A stretch of DNA of 64,000 nt. Source: Polymyxa betae. Lineage: Eukaryota; Endomyxa; Phytomyxea; Plasmodiophorida; Plasmodiophoridae. Below the pieces are notes generated by a model. It saw only the letters and a program-made list of their open reading frames with translations, searched no databases and was not told the DNA's origin. The DNA is taken from positions 1 to 64,000 of the forward strand of contig RBZT01000266.1 in the NCBI GenBank assembly GCA_003693705.1. Reading direction: 5' to 3'. Position numbers and translations under genes: made by a program. Below are positions 1 to 10,447 of the stretch, piece after piece (position 1 is the stretch's first letter; each line of letters starts with the position of its first letter).

Positions 1-832
1 CACTCTAAGTAGGTAACGTAAAAGCTGCGGTTCGCAGTTCTACAGTTAGTTAGGTGACGCTCGTTTCTGCGCACTTAGCTGCAAAGCAGGGGTGCGTTCG
101 TCAGTGGCGGTATTCTACGGACGCGGAGATAGGCGGTAACGTAATCTCAAGATTCGAGCTCTAGGCAATATAATAAACCCCATAAGCAGAGGGAATGAGG
201 AGAGGTTTGGGATCTGTGGCACATAGCACTTGATTTTCAGCAGCTTCGTGCGGAATACAGACTCCAGGTCCTTCTCGTCGTTGCCAAGCTGATCATCAAG
301 TGACCCTCTCGACGACGGCATTCACAACAAAAATGAGACAATGGAGAAAGTCCGTGATTCGGTGACCGGCGACTCACCTCATCGCTTCCACCCCTCCAAC
401 TGACTAACCGACCCGCTCGACCGGTTTTGGAACTCTACCAGAAGTTACGAGTTGTTGTTCAGTTGTCTATCCTTCCTAAGCATTTGTTTTGGAACTTTTA
501 CGTTTATAAGGTAATAACAAGTATGAATCTAAATGCATGCCGGGGCACGCTTAAATAGCGACTGCGGGGCGGCGGCGAACTTGGAGACAAGACTGTTACA
601 GTGGGGCGTCGAACGACGTTCCAGTCACTCTGTCGACAGTCACTTCGGCAGGGTTGCGCCTGACTTACCAAGAACTGCGCGCGGCCTGTACGCGGATTGC
701 GCCAACGGGGGGCTGCGCAAACATGACACTCCCCCCATAATACATGATTTAGGTGAAGGAAATCAGTCCTACAACGAGGACAACCGAGATCCCGAACGCA
801 TGATCATTCATCAAATTGTTCTGCTTTCCATG
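1..832. other. Region with no confident gene
   Basis: No recognisable protein family was seen here. A possible tiny minus-strand reading frame starts at an ATG at 811-809 (begins MNDHAFGISVVLV), just below the telomere-like repeat at 833-849, and could be extended by short introns to about 50 residues, but nothing supports it except its place relative to that repeat. The first 500 bases are AT-richer and carry several GTAACG words, for example near 14 and 137. Treat as intergenic or an unrecognised small gene. Confidence 0.3.
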
Positions 833-849
833 AAACCCTAAAACCCTAG
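833..849 (-). promoter_or_regulatory. Telomere-like box near a possible promoter
   Basis: Two telomere-type units (CCCTAAA on the plus strand, so TTTAGGG on the minus strand). It sits 15 bp past the stop codon of the kinase gene and about 22 bp upstream of the possible minus-strand ATG at 811. Its orientation matches the other upstream boxes in this window. Confidence 0.45.
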
Positions 850-863
850 GCGAACCGCTTCGG

Positions 864-2790
864 TTAGCTGTTATAATACCGGCGCAGAGACTGGACGATC
901 TCGTCCTGAACTCCGTCGGCCGCAACGTAATCGAAACTGGCCAAAGCCTGGCAGAATTTCTCCGACAGTTGCAGGCGCCGGTACGACCCGTGCTCGACGC
1001 CGGTCGGACGACGCCAGCGCCGGCAGAGACGCGACCGGGTGTGTGGCAGGTCGATGGAGATGGGCCGCGGACAGGCCGGCGCAGGGACGAGGCCGTACTG
1101 GACCAGGGCCCAGTCGGTATTGGCAAAGAAGGGATGCTGCTTGATCTGATCCGGATCTGCCAGACGCCGCTCGGGATCTTTTTGCAGCAGACAGGTGAGT
1201 AACGAAATCGAGTTCGCGTTGAACGCGTCGTCGTCGAAGTCCGGCTCACAGCGGACGGCGATGCGATCCGAATCGTCCCCGAACCCCGCGAACGGAGCCT
1301 GGAACACAGCGCTGATCAGCGCTCATACAGATTCGTGGGAGAATTTCAAAAAGAAAAACAAATTTGAAAAAATATTAAAAAGTTTTTGCTTCAACCCTTC
1401 CAGATAGGATCATATAGAGGACAACACCATAGCTGAAGTAATCGCAGATATAGTTATAGGGTCGGCTTAGGACCACCTCGGGGGCAGTATACCCCGGAGT
1501 CCCATAATATCCGGTGACCGTGGCACCAGCCGCCTCAGTCCGTACGGCCATCCCAAAGTCCGAGATCTTACAGTGACCGCTCTCATCCAGCAGTACATTA
1601 TCCAGTTTCAGATCTCTGCACTATGATAAGCGTGACGCAGTCCGCAGCGGACCTGAGTACCGGAAGATGATGTGTTGGGCGTGTATGGCTTGGAGGCCGA
1701 GCAGAATCTCGGCTGCGTAGAATCGGGCGTGTTCTGGTGAGAAGCGACCCTGTTCCAGGAGATGTGTGCGCAGATCTCCGCCGCGAATGAGTTCGAGCCT
1801 GATTAGGGTTTAGGGTTTAGGGTTTGAGGGGTTTGTTTCCTCTCTGACATGAATATGAGAGTGCGATCATCCTGTAATGCATATTTAAGTGCAGATACGA
1901 ATGGAGATCGAACTGATATAAGCGCATCTCTCTCTGACATTACACGATCTACTGCATCACGTCCATACACGGACCTTTTACTGAGACATTTCGCAGCCAA
2001 CCTAAACACAGCATCTATTAACACAAGTCCGTGACGGCGTCCGTGATACACCCACATCTGTCCTGTAGATTTCCTGCGACATGCATACACAGTCCCAAAT
2101 GCACCTATAAACAGTCCGAATTATGTTCGTTGCGGACTCCGTGCACCCACCCTCTCCGATCAGGGCCAGTATGTCAAAGTCATCGAGGCGAATGGGGGCG
2201 GCCGCCACCCCAAGACCCCGCCGGTACGTCTGGAATTGCGGACTTGTACGGAACCGTGGATAGACGTCGAATTTCAGATCCACGAGGATCTGTAACGAAA
2301 TCAGTAACATGAGATGTATCGTGGCTGTGTGTGTTACGACCTGTTGGCGGATCTGGTCGAATAGATCGACTGGAGCTTCACCTGCCGTCACGGACTGCGT
2401 CACGGCATTCAGTGTAGTACCGTATACCCCAATTAAGTTCGTTGGACCGATACGTAAGTCCGAGACGGACTCCGCGGCATTCAAATACTTATCGAAAATA
2501 AGCGGGGCCAGACGTTGCCGAAGTCCGAGCTCACTACAGTATGTTCAGCTACGGACACCGTCACGGACTTTAGCACTTGACCTGATCTGTTCATAGAACT
2601 CGATCTCCGACAGGAACAGTAGACGATCATCACAGGGATGTTGTGTCCGCAGATACAGGTCCAGGCAGTACCGGCCCAGGGGTTCCGCATACGCTATATC
2701 AAAGTGCGGATTCGGTAACAGAAGTGAGTCGGTGACTGTAACGAGAGGATTAACAGGACGGACTGCAGCCCCATCACACCAACACATCAT
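864..2790 (-). CDS. G protein-coupled receptor kinase-like protein (RGS + AGC kinase)
   Basis: Nine exons in frame: 2582-2790, 2421-2533, 2341-2381, 2151-2289, 2050-2104, 1849-2001, 1661-1798, 1396-1615, 864-1298 (500 aa). An N-terminal RGS homology domain (about residues 20-160, ending DVYPRF) is followed by a kinase domain. Visible kinase motifs are the glycine loop IGEGAFGTVYAC, AAKCLSK lysine, ELIRGGDL hinge, RFYAAEILLGL, FRDLKLDN catalytic loop, DFG, and GTPGYTAPEV. RGS directly before an AGC kinase is the GRK architecture; the family phosphorylates activated seven-helix receptors. There is no PH domain or obvious lipidation tail. Introns are 39-51 nt except the last (97 nt); one (1799-1848) carries three telomere-like units. 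The start at 2790 is the first in-frame ATG but could lie in an unseen upstream exon. Confidence 0.9.
1799..1848 (-). repeat. Intron containing telomere-like repeat (kinase gene)
   Basis: A 50-nt intron, phase 2, between the hinge residues LIFM and LELIRGG of the kinase. Positions 1803-1825 are three TTTAGGG units on the plus strand, so the transcript reads CCCTAAA near the 3' splice site. Removing it restores a canonical AGC kinase hinge, which is strong evidence that it is spliced. Confidence 0.85.
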
Positions 2791-2841
2791 CACACATCAT
2801 AGAAATATCCCATTCCTCTCTGTGGAAAGATATTTTCTCAC

Positions 2842-2870
2842 AAACCCTAAACCCTAGAAAAACCCTAAAC
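2842..2870 (-). promoter_or_regulatory. Telomere-like box upstream of the kinase gene
   Basis: Three CCCTAAA units on the plus strand, the last separated by a short A-rich spacer, in the 94-bp gap between the kinase start (2790) and the stop of the next gene (2885). About 52 bp upstream of the ATG; the G-rich strand is the coding strand. Confidence 0.6.
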
Positions 2871-2884
2871 TCGGAAAGTTTGCG

Positions 2885-5800
2885 CTATATTGAGGTACAT
2901 TGATAATAATCCGGGGCGCTGTTCACCGTGGTCAGAAACCGGGTCGTGCCGTCCCCGGCGCCGGCCACGGACATCTCCGAAGCAGTACGACGGATGGGTA
3001 CCGAGTCGCGGACATTCTGATTAGCGATCCAGATCTGATGCATCCGTGACTGGAATAGACGTTGAATACAGGGCGGAGTCCGTCTCTCTATCTGACGCAT
3101 TCCGCGACGGCAATCGCGATTGAGGCCCCGGTCTCGAGCTAAAGTCCGTAGCTGGTCGTGCAGAGCCTGTAGAATACGTCTCCGAACGGATCGGAGTCCA
3201 ACACACCACGGGAATGCTGATAAACGTGTCCGTGATAGATGTCGTTGTAACGCAGCTAATATTAGAGCTCCGTGCGCTGATAGACGATCCGGACTTTTAC
3301 GTAGACTGCAGACTAGCTCTTGACATGACGAGAAACGTAACGATTTCGATTTGAACTCGCGGCGTATTTCTTGAAGAATCGCACTGAAACATTCTGTCAG
3401 ATGTCGAAACAGAAACGAGCGCGTTTTCTTAAAGTAAAATGTGAGCCGAGACCGACATGAAACGTGATGATGGTAACGAGTCTCTTACAGATGGACAATA
3501 TCACGGAGTCCGATAATAACTTGATCATGTCCTGTTAGGTTACGATCACATACAATACCGATCCGATCCCGATTACGCACACGATCCAGGACCTGTAATT
3601 TATGCGCCGGAGACAGAAGGGCGACCAGGGCGAACAGGACGACGGCGAAGGGCGAGTACCACGGGTGCGGGCCCGCGTCACTCCGATCCAGATGCAGCGG
3701 GCCGCGAATCGAGATACACCGAGCCGATCGGGGCACCGTCGATCGGTAGATCTGCAAGCGGTGCGTACCGGCCCCGTCCACGATCACGGCCCGATGCAGG
3801 AACTGCGGCTCCTGACGATGAATGGACGCGCAGATCCGGGACGCGGTCCTCTCCACGGACCCACGCAGACGCCAACGACGCTGTTTGGCGATCTGCTCGA
3901 TCACGGGCTCCGAATCGAAATCGAATAAAACCTGCAGAATTTCAACAATTAATTTTCGAGAAAAGTTAAAAAAAAACTTGTCAAAAAAATAAAACGAAAA
4001 AGTTTTAAAACACTTTTGTAAGAATAAAACAAAATCGAAACCAATTAACGCACCTGATCAAGATCATCGCAATCGACGCAGAACAGTCCGGCGTTTGGAC
4101 GCGACAGATGCGCGGCCATGTCCGCGGCCGAGATCAAGTCCGAGATCGGCACGCGCGGACTCACGACGATCACGTACTGGACCACGCCGAGCCAGGCCGC
4201 ATCGGGGCCGGACAGCGTCCGGTATCGATCCAGGTCCCAGATCGCCGCGCGCAGGTTCAGCTGGGCGAGTACGGCGAGCCATTGCGTGCACTGATCCGGT
4301 GTGAACGTGTTCGAGGTGACCAGGACCGCGTCCGGAGCGGGTTGCGGATCGAACTGCGGCACGGACCTGATCGGATGTTCGACCTGATCAATGGGTAGAC
4401 CATGGCGTAGGAGTATTGCGGACCAGCTCGTGGACGTGAATGGACGTGATCCGAGATGGTCGCACATGGTCACGTCCAATGCGAACTCGACCTGAGATCC
4501 CGTCCCCGCTGATATAATAATCATTCAATTATACATTGAAGTAATAGAATATTTTGAGAAAAAAACGCAAAAAAATATGTGAATGATGGAAGGCGATTAC
4601 CATGAGAGACAGGATATCGAGCTAATTGCGGATTAACAATGACAGAGTGATCGCCATCGCATTCCGTGAAACGCAATCCGGATCCCAGCATGACGTGGAC
4701 CTCCACATCATCGCCGGCGTCCGTCTCGAGCCGTACTGGCCGCGGACTGATGTTGGTGACGCGGAGGCGGATGGGAGCGACCTCGTCCGACGTGAGCAGT
4801 GATGGCCACGATACAGCATCGAGATGTAACGGAAACTGGGCCACCACCTCGATACAGCCCGAGTCCGTCGTCGAGAATGTGCGGTCGGCCAGTACGACCT
4901 CGGGACGGAGCACGAAATGCCGTCGATAGTGCCGATTCGGCGCGCGTTCCCGGGGCGTGACAGATGGGATACGGAGTCGGATCGGGTCCGTAACATGGTA
5001 GTCAGTGCGTGGCGGAATCCGCGGCAGTGGGCGAGTATCACCGAGGGTGACGGAGTTCCCGACGGCCGTACGGAATAGCAGTTGCGTGGGCGGTAACGAT
5101 ATCGACCCGGTGTTATGTACACGGACCTGACGGACTTCGAATTCGGCACCCGGTTCGAATATTCCGTCTCCGTCGGCGTCGTACAGGTCCCAGCATGTTA
5201 CAACTCCGTGGTACATCTCGGGACCAGATTCTGTAACATTACCATCCTCATCTAGTACATGATACATTACAGCCCCGGGGCGGCCAGCATTCCCATCCTG
5301 ACTGCAAGCGCCACGGCGTCCAGGACGTCCATCTGCGCTGTTATGTCCACCATACCCGGCGCGGCCTCCATCGCCAGGTTCGCCACGGAGTCCGCCGCGG
5401 CCGCCGGTATTATCGACGCGTATCCACATGAGAATAGCGGGATCTGTAACGCAGATAGTAACATCAGCACCATCGCCTCCATCACCACCACGGCCAGCAT
5501 TCCCTCCATGTCCGCCATTCCCACCACCACAATATTCACCACTGAAATTATATCCATCACCCTATACACACAGGTAACGTATCAGCACCAATATACGATA
5601 CACGGACACCGTCACGGACTCCGTTACCACCACGTCCCCCATTGCCTCCGGGCCCACCATCATGTCCGCGGGCCTGTATCACCACCTGCCCAGGTGCGAC
5701 AGGCAACCGCATACGATGTCGGTGGTGCTGGTCCACTCGAACGACGATATCGTCTCCCTCCCAGCATAGATGAATATTAATGGGGGGAGGATTATACCCC

Positions 5801-5961
5801 GGGACCCCATTCACCCCATGACCACCGGCCTCTCCATCCCCGCCACCGGCCCGGTCCCCGGTCCCGTGCAGGCCCGGGGCACCATCGGCCACGGGCGGGG
5901 GCGTGACAGGGACCACGCCATGGGCGGTCAGGTCGAGGATCAGGTCGGCGTCGTTCACCAT
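2885..5961 (-). CDS. Large glycine-rich multidomain protein, function unknown
   Basis: Five exons close an 899-residue frame: 5620-5961, 4601-5561, 4054-4508, 3489-3931, 2885-3383. After about 70 residues comes an alternation of short beta-like stretches and glycine-rich runs with GGNGGRGGNG-type spacing (about residues 40-200). A beta-rich part follows with three Ig-like-looking strand groups (for example IRLRVTNISPRPVRLE), then an alpha/beta region (AAIWDLDRYRTLSG, YVIVVSPRVPISDL) and an Arg-rich C-terminal part. No signal peptide is seen. Large Gly-rich proteins with this look occur in fungi and protists without known function; I do not name a family. Introns are 58, 92, 122 and 105 nt. 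The first intron begins with GTCCGTGACGG, a motif shared with introns of the neighbouring kinase. Start chosen at the ATG of MVNDADLILDL. Confidence 0.8.
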
Positions 5962-6029
5962 AAAAAAATCAAGGAGAGAGACAAAGGAGGGTCGCGACCT
6001 AACAATCAGACAAGGGGCACTCGTCACAT

Positions 6030-6046
6030 AAACCCTAAAACCCTAG
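6030..6046 (-). promoter_or_regulatory. Telomere-like box upstream of the glycine-rich gene
   Basis: Two CCCTAAA/CCCTAG units on the plus strand in a 93-bp gap between two head-to-tail minus-strand genes, 69 bp upstream of the ATG at 5961. The G-rich strand is coding. Confidence 0.6.
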
Positions 6047-6054
6047 CTAGTGTT

Positions 6055-7292
6055 TCATTCCCATTCGATTTCGAACGACGTGATCTGCAGGCACTGGGCG
6101 ATGCCGGCCAGCTGGGCCTGGACGGCAGTCTCGTCCACCGAGTCCTGGAACATGTCGATCCCGAATCGGACTGCGTCGCGGCCCTGTTTCGTCATGGCCC
6201 ACTTCCCGACAATACGTCCGTCGACCAGGACGACCCCGTGAATGATTCCGTTCTTGGTCCAGACCCGGGGCCGGAATTCATCAGGTATGAGCCAGGTCTT
6301 GCGCTGATGCGCCAGTACGACCGGATCGAACACATACAACATTCGTAACGGAATAGGATCCGTGCCCTGATATTTGTCCCATTCCTGTATCAAGCTGGTA
6401 GGTAGTAACATATCATCATCAACAGTCTGTAGATCTCCGCAGTTCAGTAACTCCATCACGGCATTCCGTGAGACAGCGGATCGCAATCCCATCATGTAAC
6501 GAAAGTCCGGTTCGGTAGCGGGCCCGTACGCCCCGAAATACCGCAGGGCCGCCCGACGCACAGCATCCGGGACGGCGTGTGGTTGCCAGGGCGTACTGGT
6601 CCAGGCCTGACGTGGACGCATGTTGGTGATACGGTTAACGCGGCCTCGCCCTAGAGGCCAGGCTCCGTACCCGCCCAGCGTTAGCAACATGCGGATGGAG
6701 CGGGAGGTTGTTGGATCATGCCGGTCAGTGTAGGCGAACTCGGCCGAATTAGCGAGCAGTTGGTCGGCGACGTGACGGACACGGTCGCGGACTAGATCCG
6801 GGTCCGAGACACGATCCAGACAGTGGGCATGCAGGACGTCTGACACACAGCCTACGATCAAGGGCCAATCGTCGATGTGATAGGCGTGCAGAGTGCCTAC
6901 GACGCCATAAACCCCAAAACCCTAAAACCCTAGGAATGGAATGTACCTCGCTGTCCCCAGATCTTGACGAGATTACGCCCAGCACTGACGATATCGGATT
7001 CAGTGAGCGTACTACCGGCACCGGTGTCGCAAGCGAGAGCACCGCCTTCTAATCGATTCCAAATCGAGATTAAAGACGCCACCTAGATGATGTCGTCAGG
7101 TCAAGGGGACGATCAGCAGGCAACGACGGCAACATTATCCTGGGCCTGTACGCCGAGTAGTGCGATGGCGACCTCGTCTGGCGTCTGGAACCCGCTTCCG
7201 GCAAGACCAGATCGATGTATACGCCATCGTCGGATCTTGTCTGATAACGACACCGACTTGGTAGAGGTCCTAGAGGAACGTCGCGGCGGCAT
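6055..7292 (-). CDS. AlkZ/YcaQ-like winged-helix DNA glycosylase family protein
   Basis: Three exons (7134-7292, 6947-7082, 6055-6896) give 378 aa. The protein matches the bacterial winged-helix DNA-binding family (HTH_42, former DUF1006) that includes DNA glycosylases AlkZ and YcaQ: LLGVQAQDN near residues 46-53 holds the Q-x-Q motif (Q49, Q51), then WGQRGTLHAYHIDDW, RYFGAYGPATEPDFRYMMGL, a block like LLPxxDPxxLAHR (here VFDPVVLAHQRKTW) and GVVLVDGRIVGKW. In bacteria such enzymes unhook interstrand crosslinks or remove alkylated bases; that activity is inferred. The family is mainly bacterial, so transfer is likely, but the gene is split by 51- and 50-nt introns, the second containing telomere-like repeats, so it is settled in a nuclear genome. 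Confidence 0.88.
6897..6946 (-). repeat. Intron containing telomere-like repeat (AlkZ-like gene)
   Basis: A 50-nt phase-1 intron that interrupts the conserved RGTLH motif. Positions 6911-6934 read CCCTAAAA-type units on the plus strand, so the transcript is G-rich (TAGGGTTTTAGGGTTTTGGGG). Removal restores the family motif exactly. Confidence 0.88.
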
Positions 7293-7342
7293 TTTATAGA
7301 ATGCGGGTGACAGAAAGGCATCAACACTAACAAACTTGATGC

Positions 7343-7349
7343 AAAAAAA
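7343..7349 (-). terminator. Pol III terminator of tRNA-Gly
   Basis: A run of seven T on the minus strand, six bases after the discriminator base of the tRNA gene, as expected for RNA polymerase III termination. Confidence 0.8.
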
Positions 7350-7354
7350 CTATG

Positions 7355-7425
7355 TGCACCGACCGAGAATCGAACTCGGGTCAACTGCTTGGAAGGCAGC
7401 TATTCTACCATTGAACCATCGGTGC
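7355..7425 (-). tRNA. tRNA-Gly(UCC)
   Basis: A 71-nt cloverleaf without intron: 7-bp acceptor stem GCACCGA/TCGGTGC, D arm with GGTTCAATGGTAGAAT (A box), anticodon loop CTTCCAA giving anticodon TCC, and T arm CCGAG-TTCGATT-CTCGG (B box). CCA is not encoded, as usual in eukaryotes. The downstream T run supports pol III transcription. Confidence 0.96.
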
Positions 7426-7839
7426 CACCTCTTGGAAACATTCACGTATAAATGGCACTTGAGCCCGACGGCGACTAAATGCATGAGACACAGCCGTAGG
7501 TTGACTGCTGTCCTAATTATTTTGTGTTTACTCTCTCGAGTGTTGATGGACAAATCCACTGTCTATGCACTAAGCAAATACAATCAGCTGAAGAAATATC
7601 AACCTGGCGGTTTAGCCATCAAATCTCTTCGATGAGTTTCTCTCAGCATCTCCTGTTCGTACAATCAGCATCTGTTGCATGGATTGCAACTTTTAATTAC
7701 TCAGCATAACATGCTGGATTCCACTCTCACATTGTTCTGGACAACTGGGCGTGAAGAGAGCCGTACATGATACGATTTTGATATTCCGTAGCATTTAACA
7801 ACCTACAAAGTGGCTTTCAAAGCGGCATTGAACGTTGTC
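7426..7839. other. Intergenic region between tRNA-Gly and the acetyltransferase gene
   Basis: About 410 bp with several short open frames on the plus strand but no recognised motif. It must hold the promoter of the gene starting at 7840. Confidence 0.5.
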
Positions 7840-8397
7840 ATGAGCATAAGGTCGGAGAAGGAGAAGATGGTACGTGGCGACTTGTACAACGCCATGGATC
7901 CCGAGCTATGCCGCGATCGTGCTCGAGCCCGAGCTTTGCTTAATCGGCTGAGTGATTCTGCCGAGGTCGATCAAGAGGGCGCCTGCTATCAGCTGTTCGG
8001 CAAAGCTGGTGTGAATCTCTGGGTGCAGGCGCCCTTCTATTGCGATTATGGATATAACATCGAGGTCGGCGATGATGTCTTCTTCAATTTCAATTGTGTG
8101 GCGCTGGATGGTGCCCCGATCAAGATCGGAAGCAGGACGTTATTCGGGCCTAATGTTCAGATCTATACGTCGACACATCCACTCGATTACAGAGAACGAG
8201 CTAAAGGCCTAGAAAACGCAAAGCCCATTGCTATTGGCGATGATGTCTGGGTTGGAGGCAATGCTGTGTTCTGTCCTGGAGTGTCGATTGGTGATCGAGC
8301 TGTAATTGGTGCTGGGAGTGTTGTGACGAAGGACATCCCTGCTGATGTTGTAGTAGCTGGCAATCCAGCAAAGATTATTCGACGATTGGCGGCTTAG
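7840..8397 (+). CDS. maa: Maltose/galactoside O-acetyltransferase-like protein
   Basis: A 185-aa intronless left-handed beta-helix acyltransferase. It opens with the Maa-type N-terminus (SEKEKMVRGDLYNAMDPEL), continues with the NFNCVALDGAPIKIG hexapeptide turns, the catalytic His in YTSTHPLD, and ends with VWVGGNAVFCPGVSIGDR and the GAGSVVTKDIPADVVVAGNPA signature. The family transfers acetyl from acetyl-CoA to sugar hydroxyls in the cytosol; the natural substrate is uncertain. The ATG at 7840 fits the family start. Homologues occur in bacteria and fungi, so old transfer is possible. Confidence 0.92.
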   Translation: MSIRSEKEKMVRGDLYNAMDPELCRDRARARALLNRLSDSAEVDQEGACYQLFGKAGVNLWVQAPFYCDYGYNIEVGDDVFFNFNCVALDGAPIKIGSRTLFGPNVQIYTSTHPLDYRERAKGLENAKPIAIGDDVWVGGNAVFCPGVSIGDRAVIGAGSVVTKDIPADVVVAGNPAKIIRRLAA

Positions 8398-9074
8398 AGG
8401 CTTCTAACAAAGAAGGTTGGTATTCCTTAGCACAATAATAAGCATCAGAATTTGATAGCATTCAGGTTGCTATGCTGCATTAGACATTCAAAATTCTCAT
8501 AAAAATATTGTCTAAGAAATTATTGGATCCTGTTAGAACTAACCAAAAATATTCTTCTGCATCAAAAGTGCAGTGATACCAGGCCTTCATACTAGCGACT
8601 AGGCAGACCATTATCATGAAAGCTCGCGCACGCTTTGCAGGCGAATCAACCCTCGGCGGCAAACCTCATTCTAAATAGAACCCCCAAACCAAAGCTAGAA
8701 TGGACAAACGACATCTTCCGCCCTGGCATCTTAGACTGCCTTGGAGGTTGGCTGGCTGGAGTCCGGTCTGGGGTCCCTCCCACGGCCGCCCCCTGAGCCC
8801 AACGTCTCTAATATCGGGCTTATAGGGTATATGGGGTGGACAAGCAATTAGGGTCATGGGGTCACCCGATGACCCCATGAGCCCGCACCTGGGGTTGGTG
8901 CTGCTGAGACAGTCTTGCCTGTCAGTTTCGAATTCGGGTACGTCGTGGTCGGGATCTGGCAGGCGGCACGAGCGTACCTTCGAGCAGATATTACCACGAA
9001 TCGATTCGGTTGTGTTGCAATCTCGACCTTAGTGTGAATCCGGGTCGTTGTCGAAGTTCACTTCGCAGCAGGCC
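8398..9074. other. Intergenic region
   Basis: About 680 bp between two plus-strand genes. I see no gene. A GC-rich patch (about 8730-8830) has runs of GGTT, GGCC and CCCC and may be an unrecognised noncoding RNA or plain spacer. Confidence 0.4.
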
Positions 9075-10447
9075 ATGTTCACTGATTTGTCGGTAAGCTC
9101 ACTCAACTTCGTTAGCTGTTTTTATTTTTGGCGAATTTAACAACTCATTGCAGACGACGTTGGCGAGCTTCGACAGTCTATCCTGGGACCAACAAGTTCA
9201 GACACTAAAATATGTGATAGAAATCCTCGATGACCAAGGTGGTCAAAGCTTAATTCTTAGCAACATGTAAGATTTCGATTGAAAGCTCTTCTCAATTATA
9301 CTGATTTGGACTTTGCAGACGTCAGATCTGCATCGTCACCGCAACTGCATTGGCTAGCTTGCGCTCGATGGTGGTTCGTATCGGGATATCCGCTCTAACA
9401 GCGTTGTTCTTTCGCCTCGGCCATTCCATGGACAGCGAAATCGATTATCTTATGAACCCTGTCGTGAAGAAGGCATCGGATAGTGGCAACAAGTTCATCC
9501 GTGATGAAGCAATTGAGCTGTTGAATGTTATGAGCATGACGACATCACCAATCTCCTTATGTAAATCTCTGCTGGACTATGTGTTGTCGAAAAATGATTC
9601 GATTCGGAAGATAATGACGGATCTTATCGTCAAATGTCTGCAAAAATCTGCCAACAAGATCGTCTCGAACCGGAATCTCGTCTCGAAGCTTGTTACAACA
9701 CTGGCGACTTTGCTGGGTGATAAATCTGCAACTGTTCGAGAAAGAGCTCGAAACAGTCTTTTGATGATCAAGAATTGTCTGGGAAAAGCGAAGTTCTCAA
9801 AATTCTCGTCATCTACGCTGTCTTCTGCCGTTCTAAGCGCGATCGATGTTGCCGATAGCCAGAGCCGAAATCGGTATATTCGAAGTGCACCTCAAGTTCG
9901 TAAAGTGAAGATTGGCCCTCTGCAGCCACTCATGACCAGCCGTCGGCCAGATCCTCTCTCAAGGGTGGGCTCTGAGTGCTCAGACGAGAGCATTGGCAAT
10001 GTCTCATTCGACAAAGTCCCACGTCGACAAACGGCATCGTCGAACCTCTATAATAGGAAGTTCTGCGCCGAACCTGAGTTGTCGACGTTCAAGGTTCCTA
10101 TCAACGACGAAGGATGCACGAATCGAAGGACAACCATTTGCACCGTCGATGGAAAGATGCTAAGAACCCAGCCCATACCTCCTGTGCCTCCATTTCGAGC
10201 CAGTAAATTCGTGCCGAACCCACCACGAGCACCGACATACGGGTACGAGCAAGCACAAGGAGAGAGAACGCTGGCGCCTCGTATTTTCGAGCTGTCCTTG
10301 TTACATAGCCGAATGAAACCCTATACGAACGACGCCGAAGCAAGGAATCGACGAGCTTCGGAGATGTTCGTCGCAGGCCGATTAGCCGGCGAGTCGTTAA
10401 TCCAGGCAGGCGAGCTAGGGCAAAGGCGACGATCCTACCATGCATAG
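9075..10447 (+). CDS. CLASP/TOG-domain microtubule-binding protein, copy 1
   Basis: Exons 9075-9092, 9154-9266 and 9319-10447 give 419 aa. A single TOG-like HEAT array covers about residues 10-180: WDQQVQTLKYVIEILDD, then RSMVVRIGISALTALFFRL, MDSEIDYLMNPVVKK and NKFIRDEAIELL. These are the hallmarks of CLASP N-terminal and TOGARAM domains, which bind tubulin. A basic linker with an RSAPQVRKVK patch follows, then the motif GERTLAPRIFELSLLHSRMK, which is shared exactly with the next gene. The length suggests a one-TOG protein, perhaps for axonemal or cortical microtubules. The first exon codes only for six residues (MFTDLS). Confidence 0.85.

Noticed and set aside
533-1407. Plus-strand open frames over the kinase region
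   Set aside because: They are antisense to well-conserved RGS and kinase exons and show Arg-rich, low-complexity translations.
7336-7635. Protein-coding frames across the tRNA gene
   Set aside because: The sequence folds as a full tRNA-Gly with A and B boxes and a T-run terminator; the frames are incidental.
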